Assembly (NCBI GenBank): GCA_963762075.1
Contig: CAVXJC010000006.1
Coordinates: forward strand, 124,001 to 188,000
Reading direction: 5' to 3'
Length of the DNA stretch: 64,000 bases
Source: JAOUEA01 sp963762075
GTDB taxonomy: Bacteria; Actinomycetota; UBA4738; HRBIN12
Below the pieces are notes generated by a model that was not told the origin of the DNA, did not search any database, and worked only from the letters and a program-made list of their open reading frames with translations. Shown in pieces: positions 31,328 to 39,893 of this stretch (position 1 is its first letter; the number at the start of each line of letters is the position of its first letter). The translations under genes and the position numbers were made by a program.

Positions 31328-32647
31328 GTGATCGTGCTTCCCGAGACCAAATACGCGCGATCGGATGACCTGTCCATCGCATACCAGCTCGTCGGCGAGG
31401 GTCCGTTCGACCTCGTGTTCTTGCCGGACTGGGTGAGCCACCTCGAGATCCAGTGGGAGGAACCGCGCCGGGAGCGATTCCTGGCAAGGCTGGCGTCGTT
31501 CAGTCGCGTGATCCTGCTCAACCCGCGAGGGGTGGGCGCATCCGACCCGATACCGATCACGGAGTCGCTCACCGCCGAGCATTGGATGGACGACCTGCGA
31601 GCCGTGTTGGATGCCGCGGGAGCCGAGCGACCAGCCGTGTTCGGGGCGGGCGTCGGCGGCGTCATCGGAGTTCTCTTCGCGGCGACCTATCCCGAACGGG
31701 TTCGCGCCCTGGCGCTGTTCAACTGCAAGGCTCGGGGCACCGAGGTCCAGCCGGGGATGTGGGAAGAGCACTGGGGAGACGGCTCGGCAGTGGAGTGGCT
31801 CGCACCCGAAGATGCGTCGGATAGCCGGGTCCGAACCATCTTGGGGCGCCTCCAGCGCATGTCTGCGAGCCCTGGAATGGCGCAAGCCGTGGCGCGGATG
31901 CTCTACGGCATCGACGTGCGACATGCCCTGCCAGCGATCCAGGCGCCCACCCTCGTGCTCCATCGCGAAGGGGCGCCCGCCTTCACCGTCGAACACGGCA
32001 GGTACCTCGCCGAACACATCGCCGGTGCCACCTACCGGGAGTTCCCCGGCGCGGGACATGCCTATTGGGCGAGCGGGGTCGCCCCTGCGCTCCTCGATGA
32101 GGTCGAGGAATTCTTCACCGGCTCGAGGAGCGTGGGCCCACCGGATCGAGTGCTGGCGACCGTGCTGTTCACCGACATCGTCGACTCGACGGCGACGGCC
32201 GCGGAGCTCGGTGACCAGCGGTGGAAGGAACGGATCCGCGAGCACGACGCCATCGTGCGACATGAGCTCGATCGTCACCGAGGTCGCGAGATCCACACCA
32301 CCGGCGACGGGTTCCTCGCCACGTTCGACGGGCCGGCCAGAGCCATCCGATGCGCCGAGGCGATCCGCGATGCCATGCGCGAGACCGGCCTCGAGATCAG
32401 GGCCGGCCTGCACACCGGTGAGATCGAGCTCCACGGTGACGACGTCGCAGGGATCGCGGTCCACATCGGTGCCCGGGTCTCGGCGCTGGCCGGTCCGAGC
32501 GAGATCATGGTCTCGCGGACGGTCGTCGATCTCGTCGCAGGATCGGGCCTGGCGTTCGACGACCGAGGCAGCCATGTGCTGAAGGGCGTCCCCGGCGACT
32601 GGCAGCTCTTCTCCCTCGCCGATCGGGACGGATCGAGAGTCACGTAG
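31328..32647 (+). CDS. Alpha/beta-hydrolase-fold protein fused to a class III nucleotide cyclase domain (second copy)
   Basis: This 439-residue protein has the same architecture as the one at 10.8 kb: a hydrolase fold (about 1-265) and a cyclase homology domain (about 274-430). The nucleophile elbow reads GAGVG (106-110), with Gly in place of the Ser, while a His remains in PGAGHAYW. The cyclase has both metal Asp (VLFTD, D283; TGDG, D327). His (H323, EIHTTGDG) replaces the Lys that selects adenine, and GIAVHIGAR stands where a substrate Asp is expected. A GTG at 31328 starts it, 86 bases after glnA. Catalytic output as cAMP is uncertain; a signalling role with a dead sensor domain is an inference. 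Confidence 0.85.
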   Translation: MIVLPETKYARSDDLSIAYQLVGEGPFDLVFLPDWVSHLEIQWEEPRRERFLARLASFSRVILLNPRGVGASDPIPITESLTAEHWMDDLRAVLDAAGAERPAVFGAGVGGVIGVLFAATYPERVRALALFNCKARGTEVQPGMWEEHWGDGSAVEWLAPEDASDSRVRTILGRLQRMSASPGMAQAVARMLYGIDVRHALPAIQAPTLVLHREGAPAFTVEHGRYLAEHIAGATYREFPGAGHAYWASGVAPALLDEVEEFFTGSRSVGPPDRVLATVLFTDIVDSTATAAELGDQRWKERIREHDAIVRHELDRHRGREIHTTGDGFLATFDGPARAIRCAEAIRDAMRETGLEIRAGLHTGEIELHGDDVAGIAVHIGARVSALAGPSEIMVSRTVVDLVAGSGLAFDDRGSHVLKGVPGDWQLFSLADRDGSRVT

Positions 32648-32674
32648 CGTCAACTCCGCTCGTAGAATCGAATC

Positions 32675-33145
32675 GTGGCGCCACGCGAGGAACGCGCACG
32701 GCTGGAACGGCAGGCCCAGCGGATCGACGCCGGGGTGCTCTCCGCGCTCGACCGTATCGCGCTGCCTGCGCTGCGCATCTCACTCGGCGTGGTGTTCATC
32801 TGGTTCGGGGCGCTGAAGCTGCTCGATGTCTCCCCGGTCTCCGGCCTGGTGGCCCGCACGGTCTACTGGTTCGATCCCGACATCGTCGTGCCGGCCTTGG
32901 GCGTGTTCGAGATCGCCGTCGGCTCGATGCTGGTGCTCAACAAGCTGCTGCGGGTCGCGCTCGCGCTGTTCGCTGGGCAGATGGTGGGCACCTTCCTGGT
33001 GTTCGCTGTGCTCCCCAATGTCGCGTTCCGCGACGGCAACCCCCTGTTGCTCACGGTTGAGGGTGAGTTCGTCGTCAAGAACCTCGTACTGCTCACCGCA
33101 GGAATGGTGGTCGGATCGCGCCTCCCAACGATAGGCAGTGACTGA
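32675..33145 (+). CDS. DoxX/DUF417-like small membrane protein
   Basis: This 156-residue protein has four predicted membrane helices (around LRISLGVVFIWFGALKLL, VVPALGVFEIAVGSMLVL, VALALFAGQMVGTFLVFAVL and NLVLLTAGMVVGS). The pattern fits DoxX or YkgB-type proteins. Such proteins are often linked to redox stress or to quinone-dependent thiol oxidation, but many have no known function. The start is a GTG at 32675, 28 bases after the cyclase gene, so cotranscription is likely. Confidence 0.75.
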   Translation: MAPREERARLERQAQRIDAGVLSALDRIALPALRISLGVVFIWFGALKLLDVSPVSGLVARTVYWFDPDIVVPALGVFEIAVGSMLVLNKLLRVALALFAGQMVGTFLVFAVLPNVAFRDGNPLLLTVEGEFVVKNLVLLTAGMVVGSRLPTIGSD

Positions 33146-33387
33146 GAGGCAGCAAGTAGTCTGATACACACTAGTGCTGGACTCGCGGCCATACGCTGCA
33201 GCCTCCTGGTGAATCGCGAGAGGCGGGGGTCGAGTTCGGCGGCCACCAAGCCAAGCTGTCTGTGCCGGATCGACTGTGAATCTGCGTCGCGATCGCGGCA
33301 AAGATCTTGACGGGCATCGCCGCGCATGTCAGACCCGTGAATCACACTCGTGTAACTCCCCCTCCCGGACCCCAACGGGAGGCACAC

Positions 33388-33621
33388 ATGCACGACGATC
33401 GCCGGTTCCACGACACGCGTGATGCGATCGAGCTTTCACTTGGCGGTGCGTTCGCCAACGTCGATGTGGCGCGCCGGCAGCTCGACCGACTGGCCTCGAT
33501 GGTCGACGACCGCTCCGAGGTAGACGGGCTACGCGGAGCGGTCGAGTTGATCGCCTACGCCATCGAAGGGCTGGCCGTCGCGATCGGACAGATCACGCCC
33601 GACGGCGCGAGAGCGAGGTGA
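33388..33621 (+). CDS. Small conserved-looking helical protein of unknown function
   Basis: A 77-residue frame begins MHDDRRFHDTRDAIELSL, preceded by a good GGGAGG ribosome site. It reads as two amphipathic helices (NVDVARRQLDRLASMVDD, GLRGAVELIAYAIEGLAVA). No family was recognised. The 242 bases upstream hold no gene that I can support. It converges with a glyoxalase-fold gene. Confidence 0.55.
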   Translation: MHDDRRFHDTRDAIELSLGGAFANVDVARRQLDRLASMVDDRSEVDGLRGAVELIAYAIEGLAVAIGQITPDGARAR

Positions 33622-33722
33622 CCGCCCGAGCGCTCAGCCCAGCGCCCACGACGGCTCGCTCGACGGGCATCGAGCGAGATCGTGTTGATCCAGTGCCTCA
33701 CCGCGGGACGGCGCCTCGGCGC

Positions 33723-34104
33723 TCACGTCTGTTCGAGCACCGACAGGATGTTGCCCGCGGGATCCTTGAACCACGCGATGTTCGGGCCGTCGCCGCGGGC
33801 GATGCCTTTGTCGTCCTGGTCGAAGCCCTCGTACCGCTCGAACCGAACGCCCTTCGCGGCGAGCTCGATCGACGGCCTCGTCGATGTCGGGCACCGGGAA
33901 GTTCAGGACGGTGTAGGTGGCGGGCGTGAAGTCGGGCTTCTGGTACACCAGCGTGTCCCGGTCACCGGGGTGATGCAGCGACAGCAGCCCGTTCGTCTCG
34001 TCGAGCACCTCGGTCTTCAGCCCGAGCGTCTCACCGTAGAACTCGTGCGCCTTCTGCAGATCGTCGACCGCGAAGCCACTGAAGGCTTTGGAATCCGTCA
34101 GCAT
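33723..34104 (-). CDS. VOC/glyoxalase-fold protein, frame interrupted
   Basis: The protein starts MLTDSKAFSGFAVDDLQKAH, continues FYGETLGLKTEVLDETNGLL as a glyoxalase/bleomycin-resistance fold, and then loses sense after DIDEAVDR. Dropping one base near 33866-33871 restores ELAAKGVRFERYEGFDQDDK and a proper C-terminus (IAWFKDPAGNILSVLEQT) that stops at 33723. The indel could be a sequencing slip or a recent mutation, because the amino acid sequence is otherwise well conserved. Metal-site residues of the VOC superfamily are not fully identifiable. The function is unknown. Confidence 0.7.
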
Positions 34105-34124
34105 CCGATCCTCCTTCGCTGCGC

Positions 34125-34310
34125 CTATGAGCCGGTCGCGTACTCCTCAGCGTGCTCGTCGCGGTCGATCGCCACCGTGCGTTCGATGATGTCGAGCGTC
34201 TCGGCGACCGACTTGCCGTTCTCGTCGGCAGCCGCCTTCACGTCCTCGTACCTGATGTTGTGCTCGCCCATCTCGAGGTGGGCTTGCATGCATCCGCAGG
34301 TCAAGCACAT
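34125..34310 (-). CDS. Small protein with CxTCGC motif
   Basis: A 61-residue product begins MCLTCGCMQAHLEMGEHNIR and continues YEDVKAAADENGKSVAETLD. The ATG at 34310 is chosen for its AAAGGGGAAG ribosome site; starts at 34325 or 34349 are possible. Three closely spaced Cys suggest metal or Fe-S binding. Similar short proteins occur in other actinobacteria, as far as I recall, without a known function. It precedes the interrupted VOC gene on the same strand. Confidence 0.65.
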   Translation of the reverse strand: MCLTCGCMQAHLEMGEHNIRYEDVKAAADENGKSVAETLDIIERTVAIDRDEHAEEYATGS

Positions 34311-34573
34311 GGCTTCCCCTTTCATCGGCCTGCCTCCATCCTTGCTCATCCGCGCTCGCGTCCAAACGTCGGTTGCGGGCCCCGAGTCGTCGGCGCTATG
34401 GTGATCGTTGGCGCCGTCCTGCGCCGAACCCTCGATCCCGGCGCTCACGCCGCCGGCTCAAGCGAGGGCAAAGGGGGCCTCGAGCCGTCGGGACGCCGGT
34501 CGTGTGCTTGCCCTGTCCGGCGGGGGCGTCGTGAGCGTGAGTCGCGGGGCCGACCGCCACGAAGGGGAGCACG

Positions 34574-35242
34574 ATGACCAAGCAGAGATCGTTCAAGCGC
34601 CTCGTTCGCGCGCGCATGGAGAAGACGGGCGAGAGCTACGCGGCGGCGCGAACCGCGTTGCTCACCCCGACCGACGAGCCCAAGGCCACCGAGAAGCCGC
34701 CGCTCGCCACGTCGGACGAGTCGATCAGGCAGCGCACCGGGCGAGGCTGGGAAGAGTGGTTCGACCTGCTCGACCAATGGGGGGCCGCGGAACGAACGCA
34801 CCGGGAGATCGCACGTTGGGTTGCCGAGCAGCAAGGCATCGTGCCTCTGGCGTGGAACGCTCAGGCGGTCGCCGGCAGCTATGAGCGGGCCCGCGGCCTG
34901 CGGGCGGTCGGCGAACATCCCGACGGCTTCCGAGCCAGCACGACGAAGACCGTGGCAGTGCCCGTCGAGCGGCTGTACGACGCGTTCGTCGTCGCCGGCG
35001 AGCGCAACGGTTGGCTGCCCGACGGCGAGCTCCGCATGCGCAAGACCACGAAGCCCACGTCGGCTCACTTCGACTGGGGCGACGACGGAAGCCGCGTGCA
35101 CGTCACGTTCACGGAGAAGGCCGCGAGCAGGAGCACCGCGACCTTGTCGCACGAGCGCCTGGGGGACGCCGCAGCTCGGGACCGCATGAAGGCCTTCTGG
35201 CGAGATCGAGTCACGACGATGAAGCGGGAGTTGGAGCGATGA
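34574..35242 (+). CDS. DUF4287/SRPBCC-domain protein
   Basis: This 222-residue protein has an N-terminal DUF4287-type helical segment, including DESIRQRTGRGWEEWFDLLD and AAERTHREIARWVAEQQGI. A C-terminal START/SRPBCC-like domain (KTVAVPVERLYDAFVVAGER, VHVTFTEKAASRSTATLSHE) follows. Such proteins bind hydrophobic ligands or are of unknown role. The start is an ATG at 34574 with an AGGGGAG ribosome site. Its stop overlaps the ATG of the VOC gene that follows, so the two are translationally coupled. Confidence 0.82.
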   Translation: MTKQRSFKRLVRARMEKTGESYAAARTALLTPTDEPKATEKPPLATSDESIRQRTGRGWEEWFDLLDQWGAAERTHREIARWVAEQQGIVPLAWNAQAVAGSYERARGLRAVGEHPDGFRASTTKTVAVPVERLYDAFVVAGERNGWLPDGELRMRKTTKPTSAHFDWGDDGSRVHVTFTEKAASRSTATLSHERLGDAAARDRMKAFWRDRVTTMKRELER

Positions 35243-35622
35243 GCGAGAACGCAGGCACGACGCGGATCACCCGGATCGGAACGGTGATCCTTCCTGTCAA
35301 CGACCAGAGCGATGCCCTCGAGTTCTACGTGGGCACGCTCGGGTTCGAGACACGCCTCGACGGCTCGTTCGGCGATGGCCAGCGGTGGATCGAGGTGGCG
35401 CCGCCGGGCGCCTCGACGACGATCGCGCTCGTGGCGCGGGGATCCTCGGCCGGCATCGAGGTGAGCTTCGCGACCGACGACGCCGGGTCGGTTCACGCGG
35501 CGATGCGGGCGGCAGATGTCGACGCCGACGCGGAGCTGATCCGCATGGGCGAAGGGGTGCCGCCGATGTTCACGTTCCGCGACCCGGACGGGAACCCGTT
35601 CCGCGTGGTCGAGCGCGACTGA
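35239..35622 (+). CDS. VOC/glyoxalase-family protein
   Basis: This 127-residue intact glyoxalase-fold protein (MSENAGTTRITRIGTVILP, then DALEFYVGTLGFETRLDG) ends with the family's FRDPDGNPFRVVERD. It could be a lactoylglutathione-lyase-like, bleomycin-binding or dioxygenase-like member; no substrate is implied. The ATG at 35239 overlaps the upstream stop. A gene of the same fold on the other strand at 33.7 kb carries a frameshift. Confidence 0.85.
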   Translation: MSENAGTTRITRIGTVILPVNDQSDALEFYVGTLGFETRLDGSFGDGQRWIEVAPPGASTTIALVARGSSAGIEVSFATDDAGSVHAAMRAADVDADAELIRMGEGVPPMFTFRDPDGNPFRVVERD

Positions 35623-35668
35623 TGATCGGGCGAGCCGCCGCGCCGCGGCGGCTCGTCACGATGGGTCG

Positions 35669-37429
35669 TCAGATCCGGAGGGCGATCTTCTTGCCGCACG
35701 CAAGGTAGTCGGCGTCACCCACGTACTTGACGAGCACGCGGTAGACGCCGCGCCTCGGGCGCTTGAACGATGCCTTGTACGAGCCATCGGTCAGCGCGTC
35801 CAGGTCTCGGTCCATGAGCCCGGCCACGTTGACCGACGTCGACGAGAGCTTCACGAACTTGGCGCCCTTCTTCTTCTGCAACGTGACGGCGACCTTCATG
35901 CCCGGTGCAGCGGTTTCGATGACCCCGGACACCCGGACCGAGCGGGCCGTCTTCTTGACCTTGGCCGTGAGTGCCGTGAGGGTCTTGTCGTCGTCGTCGA
36001 TCGAACCGACGGCTGTGTCGTCGGCGATCAGGGATCCCAACGGGTTGGCGAGCACGACCGTGAAGGTCTCGTCGGCCTCATCGACACTGTCGCCCTGCAC
36101 GGTCACATCGAACGTGCGGGACGTCTGGCCCACCGCGAAGGACACCGCGCCCGTACCGGCGACGTAGTCGGCGCCGGCCGTCGCCGAGCCGTCGATCGTG
36201 CTCCAGTCCACCGACGATACGAACGCGCTCGGGTTGGACAGGCTCACCGTGAAGGTGGCGGTGGCCGTGCCGCTGCTTCCTTCGACGATCGACACGTCAT
36301 CGACGGACAGACCGGGCGTGAGGTCGTCGTCGGTGATGGTGCCCAGGCCGGCTGCATCTCCGAGGTCGGCGTTCACCGGCGACGAGAGCGCCACGGCGAA
36401 CGTCTCGTCGCCCTCGAAGACCAGATCTCCCGCGACGGGCACCGCGAAGCTCTTCGACGTTTCGCCGGCAGCGAAGGTCAACGTGCTCGACGTGGACGTG
36501 TAATCGCTTCCCGCGGTGGCGGTCGCATCGCTCGTTGCGACGTCGACCGCGGTCTCGCGACCGGCGGCGGCCGAGAGCGACACCGTGAACGTGGCCGACG
36601 CGGTACCAGCCGCACCCTCGACGATCGACACGTCGTCGACGGAGACGGATGGGTCCGGGTCGTCATCGCTGATCGAGCCGACGCCCTGTGGGGCGGTGAC
36701 CGGGGCCCCCGACGCATTCGAAAGATCGACCGTGAAGGTCTCGGTGTCCTCGCTGAGTGCGTCCTGCACGATCGGCACGGAGACGGACTTCGACGTCTGG
36801 CCGGACGTGAAGGTCAGTGAGCCCGAGGTCGCCGTGTAATCGTCGCTGCCGAGCGCCGAACCTGATGTCGTCGCGTAGTCCACGGTCACGGCTGAGCCGC
36901 TGCCGCTCGTGAGGAGCACCGAGAACCCCATCGTTCCGCCGCCCTCCGCGGCGCTCGCGTCGGTCACGATCAGGGCAGGCGGACCCTCGTTGTCGTAGAT
37001 CGTGCCGACACCCTGCGGATCGCCGAGCGTCGCGTTGCTCGCGTTCGAGAGGTTGACGACGAAGGTCTCCGTTCCCTCGTAGAGGTTGTCGCCCGACACC
37101 GAGATCGAGATCGTGCCGCATCGGCAGCCACCGTTGGTGAGGTTCACGGTGCCGGTCTTCGACGTGTAGTCCGAACCGGCGATCGCGGTGACGTTCGCGG
37201 TCGCATATGACGCGGAGGGTGCCGCTCCGCCCTTCGATCCGGTCCACGAGACGGTGAACACCAGAGAGTTCGACCCGCCGTTGCCCTCGACGAGCGAGAC
37301 GTCGTTGATGGTGATCGTCTTCACCCGCGCAGCGTGCGCCGGCGTCGCCGTGAGCCCCGTCGCCAGCGCGAGCATCATGGCGACCGACGCGATGCGGGCG
37401 GTGATGATGCGGATGCGGTAGCGCTGCAC
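35669..37429 (-). CDS. Secreted Calx-beta repeat protein
   Basis: This 586-residue exported protein has a Sec signal peptide (ARIASVAMMLALATGLTATP, cleavage near AHA) and four Calx-beta domains. Each opens with a VxDVSIVEG-type strand and closes with an Asp-rich turn such as ISDDD, ITDDD or IDDDD, which fits Ca2+ binding. A C-terminal Ig-like basic domain (VSGVIETAAPGMKVAVTLQK) follows. It is probably an extracellular adhesion or matrix protein. The start is a GTG at 37429 that places the signal correctly. A palindrome at 37475-37489 overlaps the promoter region. Confidence 0.85.
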   Translation of the reverse strand: MQRYRIRIITARIASVAMMLALATGLTATPAHAARVKTITINDVSLVEGNGGSNSLVFTVSWTGSKGGAAPSASYATANVTAIAGSDYTSKTGTVNLTNGGCRCGTISISVSGDNLYEGTETFVVNLSNASNATLGDPQGVGTIYDNEGPPALIVTDASAAEGGGTMGFSVLLTSGSGSAVTVDYATTSGSALGSDDYTATSGSLTFTSGQTSKSVSVPIVQDALSEDTETFTVDLSNASGAPVTAPQGVGSISDDDPDPSVSVDDVSIVEGAAGTASATFTVSLSAAAGRETAVDVATSDATATAGSDYTSTSSTLTFAAGETSKSFAVPVAGDLVFEGDETFAVALSSPVNADLGDAAGLGTITDDDLTPGLSVDDVSIVEGSSGTATATFTVSLSNPSAFVSSVDWSTIDGSATAGADYVAGTGAVSFAVGQTSRTFDVTVQGDSVDEADETFTVVLANPLGSLIADDTAVGSIDDDDKTLTALTAKVKKTARSVRVSGVIETAAPGMKVAVTLQKKKGAKFVKLSSTSVNVAGLMDRDLDALTDGSYKASFKRPRRGVYRVLVKYVGDADYLACGKKIALRI

Positions 37430-37474
37430 GTGCCCGGACCTCCTACGGCGAGCCGACGCGGTGTCGGCCGGATG

Positions 37475-37489
37475 GGTGTGTTCCACACC
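37475..37489. promoter_or_regulatory. Palindrome upstream of the Calx-beta gene
   Basis: GGTGTG-TTC-CACACC is a perfect 6-bp inverted repeat 46-60 bases before the start codon, an operator-like position. Just upstream in the direction of transcription is GCCGATAG, which resembles a WhiG-type -10, but no matching -35 was found. Confidence 0.3.
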
Positions 37490-37606
37490 TCTATCGGCTC
37501 GGAGACCACGGAAAGCACATGCCTGAAGGCAGCGAATTCCGACTACCCGACCGGGGGTACCCCGCACCGGGTCGAACAGGGCTCAGCCGGCCCGATCGCC
37601 ATCGGC

Positions 37607-37972
37607 TCAGCGACGCGTGAGTGCTGCGTTCTCCTCGATCCGTGCTTCGACGATCTTCGTAACGAGCGCCTCGGGCAGGGGCTTCTCGACGGTGAAGCGG
37701 ATGGTTCCCTTCCCCGAAAGGTAGGGCCTCAACTCTTTCCCGTACGCCTCGGTGACCGCATGGCTCGCGGGGAAGAGGCTGCAGTGGTCCTTGAACGCGG
37801 CGTAGGACACGAGGAACCGACCGTGCAGCTTGAAGGCGGGCATCTGGTAGCTGATCGTCTCGATCGCCTCAGGTGCGGCGGCCTTGATCGTCGCGCGAAG
37901 CCTCTGGAGGGCGGCGCGCGGGCCCTCCGGAACAGCGGCCAGGTATCCGTCGACGCTGGTCGGTGTGGTCAT
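37607..37972 (-). CDS. DUF1801-family protein
   Basis: This 121-residue protein is of the DUF1801 (YdhG-like) family. It has the typical start TSVDGYLAAVPEGPRAALQR, the ISYQMPAFKLHGRFLVSYA core with an aromatic pocket, and KDHCSLFPASHAV followed by GTIRFTVEKPLP. Some members were described as iron-chaperone-like (Fur-related), but the function is not settled. The start is an ATG at 37972. It diverges from the Y-family polymerase gene, with 53 bases between the starts. Confidence 0.85.
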   Translation of the reverse strand: MTTPTSVDGYLAAVPEGPRAALQRLRATIKAAAPEAIETISYQMPAFKLHGRFLVSYAAFKDHCSLFPASHAVTEAYGKELRPYLSGKGTIRFTVEKPLPEALVTKIVEARIEENAALTRR

Positions 37973-38025
37973 GCCTTGCTCCTCACTGAGAGCCGAACTC
38001 CACCGCGATCATCCTGCATGCTGAC

Positions 38026-39060
38026 ATGGTGACGCGTTGGATCTTCCACGTCGACATGGACGAATTCATCGCCGCGGTCGAGGTATTGCGGCGCCCCGAG
38101 CTGCGCGGCAAGCCGGTGATCGTCGGCGGTGACGGTGATCCGACGAAGCGCGGGGTCGTCTCGACCGCGTCGTACGAAGCCCGGGAGTTCGGCGTGCGGT
38201 CGGGCATGCCGTTGCGAACAGCCCTGAAGCGATGCCCCGAGGGGGTCTTCCTCGCGGTCGACGGCGAGCACTACCTCGGAGCGAGCGAGCACGTGATGGC
38301 GACGCTCCGTGAATTCCCGGCGGTCGTGCAGACACTCGGGTGGGACGAGGCGTTCATGGCGGTCGAAGTCGCCGAGCCCGAGGCGCTCGCGCGCGAGGTG
38401 CAACTCGCCGTGCTCGACCGCACCGACCTCTGGTGCTCGATCGGCGTGGGCGACTCGAGGCATCGCGCGAAGCTGGCGAGCGCGTTCGCGAAGCCCCGTG
38501 GCGTGTTCCGGCTCACGCGGAAGGAGTGGCCCTCGTTGATGGGACCGCGCCCGGTCGACGCGCTATGGGGTATCGGCAAGAAGACAGCGGCCAAGCTCGA
38601 AGCGCTCGGCATCGACACGGTCGACGAGCTCGCGAACGCCGACGACGCCCTGCTCGCCGCCCGGTTCGGACCGAACACCGGCCCGTGGATCCGGAGGCTC
38701 GGTACCGGCGAGGACGACGGGGAGGTCACCGCCGAGCCGTACGTGCGCCGCGGGCAGAGCCACGAGCGCACCTTCCAGCATGACCTGACCGATCGCGGCG
38801 AGATCCGGCGGGAGACCGAGCGCATCGCGCGCGAGCTGGCCGGTGATCTTCCCGAGGGCAGGCTGGTCATGCGGGTGACCGTGAAGGTCCGGACGGCGTC
38901 GTTCTTCACCTCGACCCACGGGATGAAGCTTCCCGAACCGACGAACGACATCGAGCGCATCGTCCAGGCGACCCTGGTGGCGCTCGGCCGCTTCGAGCTC
39001 GACCGCCCTGTTCGCCTGCTCGGCGTTCGTGCCGAGCTCACGGATCCCGGAGATGGGTGA
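38026..39060 (+). CDS. dinB: Y-family DNA polymerase, DinB2-like
   Basis: This lesion-bypass polymerase of 344 residues lacks the long C-terminal tail of Pol IV. Metal ligands are D10 in FHVDMDEFIAAVE and D107/E108 in TLGWDEAF. The helix-hairpin-helix (WGIGKKTAAKLEALGI) and little-finger domain (VMRVTVKVRTASFF) are complete. The steric-gate position, Phe or Tyr in most family members, is Ile15. Mycobacterium smegmatis DinB2, which shares the GWDEA variant, has Leu there and is known to insert ribonucleotides readily. The same behaviour is predicted but unproven here. No LexA-type box was seen upstream. Confidence 0.9.
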   Translation: MVTRWIFHVDMDEFIAAVEVLRRPELRGKPVIVGGDGDPTKRGVVSTASYEAREFGVRSGMPLRTALKRCPEGVFLAVDGEHYLGASEHVMATLREFPAVVQTLGWDEAFMAVEVAEPEALAREVQLAVLDRTDLWCSIGVGDSRHRAKLASAFAKPRGVFRLTRKEWPSLMGPRPVDALWGIGKKTAAKLEALGIDTVDELANADDALLAARFGPNTGPWIRRLGTGEDDGEVTAEPYVRRGQSHERTFQHDLTDRGEIRRETERIARELAGDLPEGRLVMRVTVKVRTASFFTSTHGMKLPEPTNDIERIVQATLVALGRFELDRPVRLLGVRAELTDPGDG

Positions 39061-39150
39061 CGGCCGGAGGCGGGGGCCTCCGGCCGTCTGAGGCTCCGGC
39101 GTCGAGGGGATAACGCGGAACCGGTGTTGCGGTGCAACCGTCGGAGCCGA

Positions 39151-39768
39151 TCACATCTTGGGCAGAAGCACCCCGTCGATGATGTAGACCGTGGCGTTGG
39201 CGGTCTGCACGTTGCCGCAGATCACACCCGCGTCACCGTTGACCATGAAGTCCTCACCGCTCCCTGAGACCTCGAGGGTGGTGCCCTGCAGGGTCTCGTG
39301 CGTGCCGGTCAGGTCCTCGGGCGCCAAGCGACCGGGCACCACGTGGTACGTGAGCACCTCGGTGAGCAGGCCCTTGGGGTCGGCCATCGCTGCATCGGCG
39401 GTCTCGCTCGGCAGCGCGGCGATCGCGTCGTTGGCGGGCGCGAAGACAGTGATGTCGTCGGCGCTGTTCAACGTGTCCACCAGGCCGGCTTCACCCACCA
39501 GCGTGACGAGGTCCGACAGCACCGGGTTGTTGCTGGCGGCCGTGGCCACCGGGTCCATCGCCATGCCGTCGAAGCTGCCGGCGCCGTCGGCCGGAACGGC
39601 CGAGCAGGCCGCACCGAACGTCTCGTTCATGGGTGCTTCGCTGGGGACCGGCGCTGCGGTGTCGCCACCGTCGGCCGTGCCATTGTCGCTAGTACAGGCT
39701 GCACCCACGATCGTGAGGGCCGCGAAGGCCGCCACGAGCGAGGCACGCCGATTCCTCATGAACCTCAT
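39151..39768 (-). CDS. Fasciclin-domain lipoprotein
   Basis: The 205-residue protein has a basic N-terminus, a hydrophobic stretch and a lipobox ending in IVGAAC, so it should be lipid-anchored to the outer face of the membrane. One FAS1 domain follows: DLVTLVGEAGLVDTLNSADD, FAPANDAIAALP, LTYHVVPGRLAPEDL and a final ATVYIIDGVLLPKM. FAS1 proteins in bacteria mediate adhesion or matrix interaction. The ATG at 39768 is the clear start. It lies downstream of the molybdopterin oxidoreductase on the same strand, separated by 125 bases. Confidence 0.9.
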   Translation of the reverse strand: MRFMRNRRASLVAAFAALTIVGAACTSDNGTADGGDTAAPVPSEAPMNETFGAACSAVPADGAGSFDGMAMDPVATAASNNPVLSDLVTLVGEAGLVDTLNSADDITVFAPANDAIAALPSETADAAMADPKGLLTEVLTYHVVPGRLAPEDLTGTHETLQGTTLEVSGSGEDFMVNGDAGVICGNVQTANATVYIIDGVLLPKM

Positions 39769-39893
39769 GCATGTGCTCCTTCCGAGTAGCCAGATCTCCT
39801 GGCCGGGTTGCGTCGACGGATGCGGGCGCGTCCGCCGGATCTGACCCCTCCCCCACGGGCGCCTTCAGGGAGGGACGTCTTGTCTTCGCAGCG

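Noticed and set aside
37485..37520. WhiG-type promoter upstream of the Calx-beta gene as an annotated feature.
   Set aside because: The -10-like GCCGATAG has no TAAA-like -35 element at 15 bases, so the match is kept only as a low-interest finding.
37973..38026. LexA/SOS box before the Y-family polymerase gene.
   Set aside because: No GAAC-N4-GTTC-like palindrome is present in the 53 bases between the divergent starts.
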